A stretch of 64,000 nucleotides of DNA from the NCBI GenBank assembly GCA_963822115.1, contig CAWGGM010000020.1, positions 682,001-746,000 of the forward strand, given 5' to 3'. The notes below the pieces were generated by a model. That model was not told where the DNA came from, ran no database searches, and worked only from the letters and a program-made list of their open reading frames with translations. Made by a program: the position numbers and the translations under genes. Of this stretch, positions 36,670-45,929 are shown in pieces (positions within the stretch are counted from its first letter, which is position 1; each line of letters begins with the position of its first letter). This DNA is from CAWDXG01 sp963822115 (GTDB taxonomy: Bacteria; Myxococcota_A; Polyangia; Polyangiales; Polyangiaceae).

Positions 36670-38988
36670 ATGCGAACGAGAACCCCCCGAAAACGCGCAT
36701 TTTCTGCGCTTGCCTGGCTGGCTGCGCCGGTGCGCTCGCTGCGCGGGCGGTTCTTTGCGTTGCTGCTGGGTCTGGGCGTGCTCGCACTGGGGCCGTGGCT
36801 GGTGTCTAGCGAAGCGCACCACAATGTCAGAGGCTTTGCCCGCGAGCTCGATCTGGCGGGCTCGCTCCGCTACCGGCTGCTCGAGATCGAGGAACACCTG
36901 GCGCGGTCGGGCCCGAATCCCGACCAACGCAGGCAGGAGATCGAGGGCATGCTCCGCGATCAGCGCGCCACGCTGGTCGAGTTGATCCACGGCAACAGTG
37001 CCGAGGGAGTTCCGCCCTGTCCCGATGCGCGCTCGTGCGCCAGGATGCGAGGGCACCTCGACCGCTGGGATCACCTGCTCGCGCCGCGGTTCCAGATCGC
37101 GCTCGACCAGGGCCTGTCGCCCGGGACCGCCGTTCTCGCGCACGATGAGCTCCGGGCGCTGGACGGAACCGTACGTGACATCACGGACAGCCTGCAGACG
37201 CGAGCCGCCGCCATCAACAGGTTCGGCACGGCGGCAGGGGTCGCATCGTTTCTTCTGGTCGCGTTGATCGGGTTCGGGGTCTGGGAGGTCTTCGGTGGGA
37301 TCCGCCGGCTGCGTGCTGCGACCCAGCAGGGCTCGGAGCAAGCGCTCCAGGCCGAGGCCGCGGGCGACAACGAGCTGGCGACGCTGGCCCGCGCTCTTTC
37401 CGACGGCCTACGTGCCGCGCGTGCGGGTCGCGAGGCGGATCGCCGGCACCTCGAGGAACTGCGCGAGCAGCAGGATGCGACCGCCAACTTCGTGCAGGCG
37501 CTGAACGGCTGGATCTCCGGTGTCAGCGAGATCGATCCCGTGCTGGAGCAGGTGGCGCGGGTGGCCGGCTACCAGAGCGCGCGGCTCGGGACCGCTGGCG
37601 GCGAGGCTCCCGACGCCGCCGCGGAGCTTCTGGACGACTCCGATCGCTTGATTCCGCTGGCCTGGCGCGACGAGTCACTGTGCACTCTGGTGCTGCATGG
37701 CGGCAGCGCCGAGGCGACCTCGCGCAGCCGGGCGGCGCTGGTCGAGACCCTGACGCAGGTGCTGACGCTGGCCTGCCTGGCGCGCCGCGTGCTGGCCGAG
37801 CGCGAGCGCCGCGCGGAGATCGCGGGTTCGCTGGCCAGCGTGGCCTCGCTCGGACCGGGACCATCGGTGCTTGGCGAGTCGCTGTTCCAGCTTGTCCGTT
37901 ACGACCGCGCGCAGCTGACCCGCGTCGACGACGCCGGTCGACCTGTCGACTCGTGGCAGATCACCCCGCGCGAGCTGAAGCTTCTGCCCCTGCCGGATTC
38001 GGTGGACGTGCCGGAAGAACAGCAGGCGCTTGACAGCGCAGTCGCCAGTCCGCGCGCGCCGGCGCTCTTGTTGTTGCCGCTCAAGGTCGGCGGTCAAACC
38101 GTCGGTGTGGTCACGCTGGAGCGCACTCAGGGCGCTTTCTCGTCGCAGGAATGCGAGACGGCCAAGGCCCTGGAGCCGGTGCTGGCTTCGGCGCTCTTGC
38201 GCATGCAGCTGACCGAGCGGCTGCGCGTCTCGGAGCAGTGGACAACGATCGGCGCGTTCGGTCGCATGCTGGCCGACGAGCTGCGCAACCCGCTCAACGG
38301 CCTGTCGCTGCAGGTCCAGCTCTTCGAACGGCGCCTGGACAAGCTGGTCGCCTCGGACGAGGACCGCGCGCGGCTCACCAAGCGTCTTGGCGCCATCCAC
38401 GACGAGCTGTCGCGGATGGAAACGCTGCTCTCGGAGTATCTGAGCCTGCACCCGACCGCGGGCGAGCTGAAGCTCGAGCAAGTCGACCTCGCCAAGCTGC
38501 TATCGGAAATGCTCGACACGCAGGGCGACACGCTGCTCGATCAGGACGTCGAGCTCGAGCCCAACATCTGGAACAAGCCGGCGCTTGTCATCGGCAACCC
38601 GGCGCGGCTGCGCAGCGTCGTCGACAACCTCCTCCGCAACGCGGTCGAGGCGATGCAGAACATGCCGACGCGGCGGCTGGGCGTCTCGCTCGAGCGCGCT
38701 GGCAGCGAGTGGGAGCTGGTTATCCGCGACACCGGCCCTGGCATCGACGACCCGATCGCCATCTTTTCGCCGGGCTACACCACCAAGCCAAGCGGAACCG
38801 GCATGGGCCTGCCGCTCACGCTGCACACCGTGCTGCAGCACCAGGGCCGCCTCGTCGCGCGCCTCGCCGAAGGCGGCGGCAGCGAGTTCGTGCTGACGCT
38901 GCCCGCGGCGGAGGCGCCCGGTCTGCGCGCGGGCGTGCGAGCGGTCAGGTCCGACGACACGGAGAGCTCGTTCCCTCCGGAATCTTGA
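36670..38988 (+). CDS. Membrane sensor kinase-like protein with degenerate H-box
   Basis: 772 aa from the ATG giving MRTRTPRKRAFS. TM helix about 24-46, a periplasmic helical domain with GFARELDLAGSLRYRLLEIE (like the PilJ/NIT-type sensor helix) and CPDARSCARM, a second TM (ASFLLVALIGFGVWEVFGGI), a linker, a GAF-like region and a kinase-like C-terminus. The H-box reads GRMLADELRNPLNGL: Asp stands where the phosphoacceptor His is expected (AHEIRNPL in most kinases). The ATP-binding motifs NLLRNAVEAM, DTGPGIDDPIAIFSPGYTTK and GTGMGLPLTL are intact. It could act as a phosphatase or pseudokinase. It is divergent from the kinase/regulator operon. Confidence 0.8.
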   Translation: MRTRTPRKRAFSALAWLAAPVRSLRGRFFALLLGLGVLALGPWLVSSEAHHNVRGFARELDLAGSLRYRLLEIEEHLARSGPNPDQRRQEIEGMLRDQRATLVELIHGNSAEGVPPCPDARSCARMRGHLDRWDHLLAPRFQIALDQGLSPGTAVLAHDELRALDGTVRDITDSLQTRAAAINRFGTAAGVASFLLVALIGFGVWEVFGGIRRLRAATQQGSEQALQAEAAGDNELATLARALSDGLRAARAGREADRRHLEELREQQDATANFVQALNGWISGVSEIDPVLEQVARVAGYQSARLGTAGGEAPDAAAELLDDSDRLIPLAWRDESLCTLVLHGGSAEATSRSRAALVETLTQVLTLACLARRVLAERERRAEIAGSLASVASLGPGPSVLGESLFQLVRYDRAQLTRVDDAGRPVDSWQITPRELKLLPLPDSVDVPEEQQALDSAVASPRAPALLLLPLKVGGQTVGVVTLERTQGAFSSQECETAKALEPVLASALLRMQLTERLRVSEQWTTIGAFGRMLADELRNPLNGLSLQVQLFERRLDKLVASDEDRARLTKRLGAIHDELSRMETLLSEYLSLHPTAGELKLEQVDLAKLLSEMLDTQGDTLLDQDVELEPNIWNKPALVIGNPARLRSVVDNLLRNAVEAMQNMPTRRLGVSLERAGSEWELVIRDTGPGIDDPIAIFSPGYTTKPSGTGMGLPLTLHTVLQHQGRLVARLAEGGGSEFVLTLPAAEAPGLRAGVRAVRSDDTESSFPPES

Positions 38989-39405
38989 CCGTTGATGAGA
39001 CGAGAGTGCGGCGGCGTCAGCAGGGCGCGCAACGACGCAGGCCCGGCCACGAAGCAGGACGCCCCCCGAACGGCAGCTTCTGCATGACGCGCGACGAACC
39101 TAGCAGGAATTGCGCCAACAGCGCAGTCGGCCTTTCCGGAAATCGCAGGAATAGGGTCCACTCGGCGTGACGCCATGCGTCGCGTCAAGGCACGGGGATT
39201 GCTAGCTCTGCTACGGATTCCACACGGTTCATCTTGACTCTCCGCAAGCGGCGGCGCGCTAATCGGTGGCGGCTTGGGCGCCCGGTTCGGCGATGGGGAT
39301 GCGCGTGTATGCCACACAATAGTGAAATATTGGCACCAATATGTCCTATGCTCCGCGTGCTGCTGCTGCTGCTGCGGTCTCCATAGCACCCGTGTAGGTT
39401 GAGCT
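38989..39405 (+). other. 417-bp region upstream of the 34-heme operon
   Basis: No gene is visible. It holds a TGACGC...GCGTCA inverted repeat (39168-39187), an AT-rich perfect dyad (39327-39342) close to the operon start, and a short CTG repeat (39358-39375). It probably contains the operon promoter; a sigma54 match with the correct spacing was not found here. Confidence 0.6.
39327..39342. promoter_or_regulatory. AT-rich dyad ATATTGG-CA-CCAATAT
   Basis: A perfect 7-bp inverted repeat with a 2-base spacer, about 65 bp before the start codon of the 34-heme cytochrome. In DNA this GC-rich such a patch stands out and suits an operator near or over the promoter. The regulator is unknown. Confidence 0.45.
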
Positions 39406-41601
39406 TTGAGCGACGACGGTTCCGATACCCCTGCACCAGATGTCGATTCGTCCCGGTCCGGGACCAAGGCGCATCGTCCCTGGTGGTCGCACCGCTGGAT
39501 CTGGTGGCAGCTGGGGCTCCTGGTTGTCGTCGTCGCCGCGCTGGCGGGCCTGGACCGCGCCCAGAAACACGTCCAGCAGCCGCAGTTCTGTGGGTCCTGC
39601 CACACCAAGGACGTGCACCAGCTCAAGGCCGGGGTGCACAAGGGGCTCCGGTGCAAGGCCTGCCACGAAAGCCGGGTCGGGGAGAATCTGCATCAGTGGG
39701 CGCTCAGCTTGGTCTCGAAGGGCCGCACCACGCCTCACGGCAAGCTCGAGCCTTCCCGCTGCCGGAGCTGCCACACCCAGGCCGGCAAGAAGCCCTGGAA
39801 CATCATCAACACCAACGGTCATCTCATCCACGTCATCAAGGCGGACAAGCCGCTGGCCTGTTCGTCGTGCCACATGTGGAAGGACCACCGCACGACGCCC
39901 AACCCGGACTCGTGCGCAGGGTGCCACAAGAAGGTGCACACCTTCGGCGAGCACGCCACGGCCTTCCACGGCAAGGCGATTTCCTGTCTCTCGTGCCACA
40001 ACTACCTGGCGCGGGTGGAACGCGGCGCGCAAACGCCTGCCCAGAGCTGCCAACGCTGCCACGGGAACGGGAGCAAGGTGAAAGCGGGGTCGCGGTTCGC
40101 CGAGTTCGTCAAGGCACAGCCGATCCGGCCGACGATGATCCACGGCAACCTGCAGACGTGTGCCGTCTGTCACCAGCCGCACGACAAGTCGCGGGACAAG
40201 CGCTTCCGCGGGCAGGACTGCACGCTGTGCCACGCCAAGGTCACGACCGAGTTCCACAACACGAAGATGCCCGACCGCTTCTCGTGTACGACGTGCCACA
40301 AGCCGCACGGTCCGCGCAGCTCGCTCGTCACCGCCTGCACCCGCTGCCACAAGAACAAGGACCAGCACGGGATGCTGGCTTCCCGTCACAAGCGCTGCTC
40401 GCAGTGCCACAAAGCGCATGGTTTCCAGGCCAATGTGGACGGTTGTCGCGATTGTCATGCCGACAAGGCCCTGGTGCTCGCATCCTGGAACGCGAAGGCG
40501 CACAACAATTGCGAGAACTGCCACAAGCCCCACAAGGCGAAGGCGCCCCAGACCTTCTGCGCGACGTGCCACACGAAGAAGAAGGCCGCTCCCCACCCCG
40601 CGTGCACGACCTGCCACGACCCACACGAGGACAAGGAGCACGTCAAGAAGTGCGATAGCTGCCACAAGCAGAAGGCACTCCAGCTAGCGAGCTCCGCGCC
40701 CCGGCACCGAGGCGGGTGCAGGACCTGCCACGCGCCCCACGCGCCGCTACAGGCGCTCCAGGCGTGCAAGGTCTGTCACTCGAAGAAGGTGCAGCTCGTC
40801 GCGACAGCTCGTCCGCCGAAGCACCAGCTGTGTGTGAGCTGTCACAAGCCCCACAGGTTCGCCGCCACGGTGAAGGCGTGCTCGTCCTGCCACAACAATC
40901 CGAAGACGGGACCGCACACCGACGCCTGCACGAAGTGCCACGAGCCGCACGGTCCGCCGCTGGGCAAGGCTGCCGCCTGCACGAACTGCCACAAGAACAT
41001 CGGTCCGCCCGGTGGAAAGCACTCGAAGTGCCAGACGTGCCACCAGGGCGCCCACGGCGCGAAGCTCATGGCGCCGCTCTGCGGTACCTGCCACCAGGCC
41101 AAGGCCGAGGGGGTGGCGACCTGGCCCAAGACGGCCCATCCGTCCTGCCAGAACTGCCACAACAAGCACGACCCGACGCATCCGAAGAGCTGCAGCCAGT
41201 GCCACCAGAAGCAGACCCGTCAGGTCAAACCGACGCGGCACACCTGCAACGGCTGTCACGACGTGCACCAGCCGCTTCCGAAGAACATGTGGAGCGCATG
41301 CAACAAGTGCCATGCGTCCGAGGTCCAGGCCGTCCGTGGACGCGGCCCGACCCACTCGGTGTGCGGCTCCTGCCACAAGCCGCACGGCTTCGCCAAGCCG
41401 ACCTGCACGTCGTGCCACAAGTCCCTGCCGGCGGCCCACAAGATCCACGCGGGCAAGACCAAGTGCCAGAACTGCCACGCGACGCACGCGCGGAAGATGC
41501 CGACGCGCGCCGATTGCCTGAAGTGCCACACCAACCGGGCCAACCATTTCCCGAACGCGCAGAACTGCGCGGGCTGCCACCTGTTCACGAAGCACAAGTA
41601 G
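39406..41601 (+). CDS. Membrane-anchored 34-heme c-type cytochrome
   Basis: 731 aa from TTG 39406. A short acidic cytosolic N-terminus, one TM helix (about 31-50, WQLGLLVVVVAALAGL) and a periplasmic domain of about 675 residues with 34 CXXCH motifs, one per about 20 residues, from CGSCH near residue 62 to CAGCH near the C-terminus. Many motifs are followed by a second His two residues on (CHKPH, CHAPH, CHEPH), giving candidate distal ligands, and a two-motif unit CxxCHxPHG...CxxCH recurs through the middle. The protein is rich in Lys. It would act as a long periplasmic electron carrier next to quinol dehydrogenases. First gene of a three-gene operon (gaps 21 and 33 bp). Confidence 0.9.
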   Translation: MSDDGSDTPAPDVDSSRSGTKAHRPWWSHRWIWWQLGLLVVVVAALAGLDRAQKHVQQPQFCGSCHTKDVHQLKAGVHKGLRCKACHESRVGENLHQWALSLVSKGRTTPHGKLEPSRCRSCHTQAGKKPWNIINTNGHLIHVIKADKPLACSSCHMWKDHRTTPNPDSCAGCHKKVHTFGEHATAFHGKAISCLSCHNYLARVERGAQTPAQSCQRCHGNGSKVKAGSRFAEFVKAQPIRPTMIHGNLQTCAVCHQPHDKSRDKRFRGQDCTLCHAKVTTEFHNTKMPDRFSCTTCHKPHGPRSSLVTACTRCHKNKDQHGMLASRHKRCSQCHKAHGFQANVDGCRDCHADKALVLASWNAKAHNNCENCHKPHKAKAPQTFCATCHTKKKAAPHPACTTCHDPHEDKEHVKKCDSCHKQKALQLASSAPRHRGGCRTCHAPHAPLQALQACKVCHSKKVQLVATARPPKHQLCVSCHKPHRFAATVKACSSCHNNPKTGPHTDACTKCHEPHGPPLGKAAACTNCHKNIGPPGGKHSKCQTCHQGAHGAKLMAPLCGTCHQAKAEGVATWPKTAHPSCQNCHNKHDPTHPKSCSQCHQKQTRQVKPTRHTCNGCHDVHQPLPKNMWSACNKCHASEVQAVRGRGPTHSVCGSCHKPHGFAKPTCTSCHKSLPAAHKIHAGKTKCQNCHATHARKMPTRADCLKCHTNRANHFPNAQNCAGCHLFTKHK

Positions 41602-41622
41602 CGGCCTTGCCACGGACGAGCC

Positions 41623-43344
41623 ATGTCAGACGACACACGAGACGACACGGAACCAGCGGCCCCCGACGAAGGGGAAGCGGAGCCGACCGCTTCGCCCGAC
41701 GAAGGGGAAACGGAGCCGACTTCCTCGCCCGAAGCGGGTGACGGGGAAGGGGGCGGAGATGATACGTCCGGCGACGGCGGAACGGACGGCGATGGGCGGC
41801 AGCGGCCGCTCTACTACAACCTGGTCAGTCACATCGGAGCGCTGGTCGTCGTTCTCGGCGCGATCCTGATCCTGCTGTCGCTCCTCGCGCACATCACCAG
41901 CGGGGGCGGCAACCCCTACATCGGCATCTTCACCTACGTCATCTTCCCGACCTTCGTGCTGGCCGGTGTGGTGACGATCCTGCTCGGCATGCGCTGGGAG
42001 GCCGGGCGTCGTCGGCGTGCCGAGGCGCTCAGGTTCCTGCCGTATCCGCGCATCGACCTGAACGAGACGCGCCAGCGACGAATCTTCCTGTACCTGATCG
42101 TCGGCGGCACGGTGGTCTCGTCGCTCCTGGTGTGGGCCAGCTACCAGGGCTTCCACTACACCGAGTCGGTGCCGTTCTGCGGGCAGGTCTGCCACGTGCC
42201 CATGCAGCCCGAGTTCACCGCGTACCAGGACTCGCCGCACGCGCGTGTGCCGTGCGTCGCGTGCCACGTGGGCGAGGGCGCCAGCTGGTACGTCCGCTCC
42301 AAGCTTTCCGGCGCGCGGCAGCTGTTTGCCGTGCTGACCCACAGCTACGAGACGCCGATCCCGACACCGGTCGCCCACCTGCGACCAGCGCGCGAGACGT
42401 GTGAACGGTGTCACTGGCCGGAGAAGTTCTCCGGAGCGAAGCTATTGCAGCTTCCGCACTACCGCTACAACGAAACCAACGACGCCGAACAGATCACGCT
42501 GAACCTGAAGATCGGCGGCGGGAACCCGGCGCACGGCAAGAGTCAGGGCATCCACTGGCACATGGTCGTCAACAACACCATCACGTTCGCGGCGACCGAC
42601 AAGAAGCTGCAGAACATACCGTGGGTGAAGGTGCGCCATGCCAACGGCAAGGAGGAAGTGTACGTCGAGAAGGACACCAAGCTGTCCGCCGGCGCGCTAG
42701 CAAAGCTGCCGCGACACGTGATGGACTGCATGGACTGCCACAACCGCCCGGCGCACGACTTCAAGAACCCCGACTATCGCGTCGACCAGGCGCTGTTGAG
42801 AGGACAGATCCCGACCAGCCTGCCCTGGATCAAGAAGGTCGCGGTGGACTCGGTGTTCCGGAAGTACGACGGAACCCAGGACGCCGAGAAGGGCATCGGC
42901 AAGTACATCCGCAGTTTCTACGCGAAGAAGTATCCGAAGCTGTTGCAGGAGCGCAAGGCGGACATCGACAAGACCGTCAAGGTGGTGGTCTCGATCTACG
43001 ACCACGGCGTGTTCCCGAAGATGAAGGTCGACTGGCGGACCTATCCCGTCAACCTGGGTCACCGCGACTGGCCGGGATGCTTCCGCTGTCATGATGGAAA
43101 GCACGTCACGAAGAGCGGCAAGGTGCTGCCGAACAAGTGCGACTCGACCTGTCACACGATGCCCGTGCGCGGCCCCGTGACGCCGCTGGGTCAGCCGCCG
43201 GCCGACCCGTTCCCCGAGTGGCATCCGTGGAAGATGCCGAAGGAGCATCTCGACATCAAAGGTCACGACAAGGTGATGTGCTACCAGTGCCATGCGTCGG
43301 GGAAGCGGCCGGCACGCGAGTGCAAAGACTGCCACGAGAAGTGA
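41623..43344 (+). CDS. NapC/NirT-like octaheme membrane cytochrome
   Basis: 573 aa. An acidic N-terminal tail of about 60 residues, two TM helices (about 68-90 and 100-122), and a third TM (LYLIVGGTVVSSLLVWASYQ) directly before the heme domain. Motifs in order: CGQVCH (CX3CH, followed by VPM like the first heme of NapC/NirT proteins), CVACH, CERCH, CMDCH, CFRCH, CDSTCH (CX3CH), CYQCH and CKDCH, making eight. SPHARVPCVACHVGEGASWY and LRPARETCERCHWPEKFSG are family blocks. Proteins of this type oxidise membrane quinol and pass electrons to periplasmic cytochromes. Lies between the 34-heme gene and the CbcL-like gene. Confidence 0.88.
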   Translation: MSDDTRDDTEPAAPDEGEAEPTASPDEGETEPTSSPEAGDGEGGGDDTSGDGGTDGDGRQRPLYYNLVSHIGALVVVLGAILILLSLLAHITSGGGNPYIGIFTYVIFPTFVLAGVVTILLGMRWEAGRRRRAEALRFLPYPRIDLNETRQRRIFLYLIVGGTVVSSLLVWASYQGFHYTESVPFCGQVCHVPMQPEFTAYQDSPHARVPCVACHVGEGASWYVRSKLSGARQLFAVLTHSYETPIPTPVAHLRPARETCERCHWPEKFSGAKLLQLPHYRYNETNDAEQITLNLKIGGGNPAHGKSQGIHWHMVVNNTITFAATDKKLQNIPWVKVRHANGKEEVYVEKDTKLSAGALAKLPRHVMDCMDCHNRPAHDFKNPDYRVDQALLRGQIPTSLPWIKKVAVDSVFRKYDGTQDAEKGIGKYIRSFYAKKYPKLLQERKADIDKTVKVVVSIYDHGVFPKMKVDWRTYPVNLGHRDWPGCFRCHDGKHVTKSGKVLPNKCDSTCHTMPVRGPVTPLGQPPADPFPEWHPWKMPKEHLDIKGHDKVMCYQCHASGKRPARECKDCHEK

Positions 43345-43377
43345 AGTTGCCCGGAACGCCGGGGGTGAGGCGCGTCC

Positions 43378-45546
43378 ATGAAGACGAATCGAGTCCTGTC
43401 GCTATGTTGTCTGGTCCTGTCGGGCCTCGCGCTCGCTGTGGGGTGCGGTCGCTTCCAGGGCGCCCAGCGCCAGTACAAGCCCACGGAAGTGAAGGTGCCG
43501 GCGCTGGCGCCCTCCAAGCCTGTGACGAACCCCGTCAAGGTGCGCGACGCGTTGAAGACGTCCGTCCATTCCAGGCTGGACTGTTCGGACTGCCACGCGC
43601 CCACCCAGGGCAGCAAGCCCGGCAAGGCGCACTGTGCGGGGTCGTGTCATGAACGCGAGACACAGGCGTACCTGAAGAGCATCCACGGGACGGCGCGCAA
43701 GAACGGGAACCATCGCGCCGCTGCCTGCTACAACTGCCATGGCGAGCACGACGTGCGCCCCGTGAGCGACGCGCGTTCGCGTGTGTCGCCTCGCAACACG
43801 CCGCGGACCTGCGGCCAGTGCCACGCCAACCCGGAGCTCGCCAAGCGGCTTGGGATCAAGCAGCCCAACGCCGGCCAGCGCTACTTCGAGAGCATCCATG
43901 GCCAGGCGCTGGTCGTCCAGGGGCTGCTTGTTGCGCCCTCCTGTGCCGACTGCCACGGCAAGGCGCACGACATCTACAAGGCCAGCGATCCGCGCTCCAC
44001 CGTCAATCGCTACAACATCGTCAATACCTGTGGTCGCTGCCACGCGGGACCGCGGCAGAAGTACCTCGAAGGCATCCACGGCCAGGCGCTCAGGGTAGAA
44101 GCGGCGAAGAAGGGCATCCAGCTCGGCGCCGTGAGCAAGCTCGGCGAAAAGGAGCTTTCCGCCGGCATCAAGGAAGTGAAGAAGGGCGAGTCCGCGCCGA
44201 CCTGCGAGACCTGTCACACCGCCCATTCGATCGCGATGCCGGGGCCCCGCTTCAAGCTCGCCAGCGACAAGATCTGCGGCAGCTGTCACCAGGACCGGCT
44301 CAAGCGCTACATGGACACCTACCACGGTCAGGCCCATTCGCTGGGCGCCGTCGCGGTGGCCTCCTGCTACGACTGCCACGGCCAGCACGACATCCTGCCG
44401 TCGACCAATCCGGCGTCCACGCTGTCGGCGAAGAACCGCATCAACACCTGCCGCAAGTGTCACGCGGGCGCGCCTGTGAAGTTTGCCGGATACATGGCGC
44501 ACGCCGACCCGGGCGATGCCGTGCACTATCCGAAGGTGCACTGGGTGTACGTCGGGATGCTGGCGCTGCTGCTGGGAGTGTTCGGCTTTTTCGGTCTCCA
44601 CACCATCCTGTGGCTCATCCGCACACTGATCGCCCGCTCCCGCGACCCCGAGGCGTTCCGCGAGGAAAAGCGGCGCGACCGGGAGGAGAAGGACGCGCGG
44701 CTGTACCAGCGCTTCCGCCCCGTCGACCGCTTCGTGCACTTCCTGGTGTTCACGAGCTTCCTGACGCTTGTCGCGACGGGAATGCCGCTCAGGTATCACA
44801 CGGCGCCCTGGGCGCACGAGTTCTTCCGTCTCATGGGTGGCGCGTCGGTCGCAGGGAGCGTGCACCGCTTTGCGGCGATCGTGACGATCTCGTACTTCAT
44901 CCTGCACCTGCTCAGTCTGTTTGTGCTCCTGCGCCGGCACCGCGATCGCTACGTGAACGACAAGGGGCACGTCAGCTGGCGGCGTCTTCTCGGCTTCGCG
45001 TTCGGTCCCGATTCACCCCTCCCGCGCTTCCAGGATCTCAAGGATCTGTGGGGACACCTGAAGTGGTTCGTCGGTCTGGGCGAACCGCCGAAGTTCGACC
45101 GCTTCACGTACTGGGAGAAGTTCGACTACATGGCGGTCTTCTGGGGCGTCGCGATCATCGGCCTGTCGGGCCTGATCCTGTGGTTCCCGACCGCGGTGAC
45201 GCACGTGCTGCCGGGCTGGGTCATCAACATCGCTCACGTCGTCCACAGCGACGAGGCGCTGCTCGCGGCGGGCTTCATCTTCGTGTTCCACTTCTTCAAC
45301 AGCCACTTCCGCCCGAAGAAGTTCCCGTACGACCCCGTGATGTTCTCCGGTCGCATCACCGAGGAGGAGCTGCGTCACGAGCGGGCCGCCCTGTACGAGC
45401 GGATGGAGAAGGAAGGCGAGCTGGACGACACGGTCACCGCGGGCGATTGGTCGAAGTGGCGAATCATTGTCAACCCGTTCGGCGTTGCCGCCATCGTCAT
45501 CGGTCTGCTGCTGGCCGCGGCGATCTTCTACGCCATGCTCCGCTAG
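43378..45546 (+). CDS. CbcL-like fusion of multiheme cytochrome c and b-type membrane domain
   Basis: 722 aa. Lipobox-like signal (LVLSGLALAVGC23), then a periplasmic domain with ten motifs: CSDCH, CAGSCH (CX3CH), CYNCH, CGQCH, CADCH, CGRCH, CETCH, CGSCH, CYDCH and CRKCH. From about residue 385 on there are four to five TM helices with His residues suited to b-heme ligation (RFVHFLVFTSFLTLVATGMP, SVHRFAAIVTISYFILHLLS, NIAHVVHSDEALLAAGFIFV). This joins the two parts found in Geobacter CbcL, an inner-membrane quinol oxidase needed for Fe(III) reduction at low potential. It is the last gene of the operon with the 34-heme and NapC-like proteins. Confidence 0.85.
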   Translation: MKTNRVLSLCCLVLSGLALAVGCGRFQGAQRQYKPTEVKVPALAPSKPVTNPVKVRDALKTSVHSRLDCSDCHAPTQGSKPGKAHCAGSCHERETQAYLKSIHGTARKNGNHRAAACYNCHGEHDVRPVSDARSRVSPRNTPRTCGQCHANPELAKRLGIKQPNAGQRYFESIHGQALVVQGLLVAPSCADCHGKAHDIYKASDPRSTVNRYNIVNTCGRCHAGPRQKYLEGIHGQALRVEAAKKGIQLGAVSKLGEKELSAGIKEVKKGESAPTCETCHTAHSIAMPGPRFKLASDKICGSCHQDRLKRYMDTYHGQAHSLGAVAVASCYDCHGQHDILPSTNPASTLSAKNRINTCRKCHAGAPVKFAGYMAHADPGDAVHYPKVHWVYVGMLALLLGVFGFFGLHTILWLIRTLIARSRDPEAFREEKRRDREEKDARLYQRFRPVDRFVHFLVFTSFLTLVATGMPLRYHTAPWAHEFFRLMGGASVAGSVHRFAAIVTISYFILHLLSLFVLLRRHRDRYVNDKGHVSWRRLLGFAFGPDSPLPRFQDLKDLWGHLKWFVGLGEPPKFDRFTYWEKFDYMAVFWGVAIIGLSGLILWFPTAVTHVLPGWVINIAHVVHSDEALLAAGFIFVFHFFNSHFRPKKFPYDPVMFSGRITEEELRHERAALYERMEKEGELDDTVTAGDWSKWRIIVNPFGVAAIVIGLLLAAAIFYAMLR

Positions 45547-45565
45547 TCTGGGTGCCCACCCCCGT

Positions 45566-45694
45566 CATGCTCGCCGCCTGCGGCGGCTGCGCGTGACTGG
45601 CCGCCTCCCAAGGCCATGCTCGCCGCCTGCGGCGGCTGCGCGTGACTGGCCGCCTCCCAAGGCCATGCTCGCCGCCTGCGGCGGCTGCGCGTGG
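45566..45694. repeat. 49-bp tandem repeat, about 2.6 copies, each with a hairpin
   Basis: Copies start at 45566, 45615 and 45664. Each begins CATGCTCGCCGCCTGCGGCG and contains GCCGCC-TGC-GGCGGC, a small perfect hairpin. The unit is not a multiple of three, so it is not a protein repeat. The array starts 19 bp after the CbcL-like stop codon, and the hairpins could act together as a terminator between converging operons. Confidence 0.85.
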
Positions 45695-45764
45695 CCGGGA
45701 GGGGCGGTCCGCGGCGCGCTTCCGCGGCGCGTTGCCGGGCGGCGCGGGGTCAGGCCGCTGACGA

Positions 45765-45929
45765 AGTAGGCACCTCCTCGAGAACGGCCCAGAGCATTTC
45801 TTCTGATCCCCCTTTTCCGCCCGACGCATCCTGGTGTGCGCGGACGACCGAGCCATCGACGGTCTTCTACCCGGGCAGAACGTTCCGCAATCGACGCCAC
45901 TGCTCTTCCGTCAGCACGTGTCGCCGCAT
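45765..45929 (-). pseudogene. IS5-family transposase remnant
   Basis: Read leftward from 45929, the sequence gives MRRHVLTEEQWRRLRNVLPG, like the start of IS5-family transposases, then a TAG and KTVDGSVVRAHQDASGGK, and in a shifted frame NALGRSRGG, matching the VDSTVVRAHQ...ALGRSRGG core of the same family. About 60-70 residues between the start and the core are missing and the C-terminal half is gone. A short internal deletion derivative, not mobile itself. Confidence 0.65.

Noticed and set aside
39331..39346. TGGCAC in the region before the 34-heme operon as a sigma54 -24 element
   Set aside because: The GC dinucleotide is not at the required 10-base spacing; the hexamer is part of a dyad instead.
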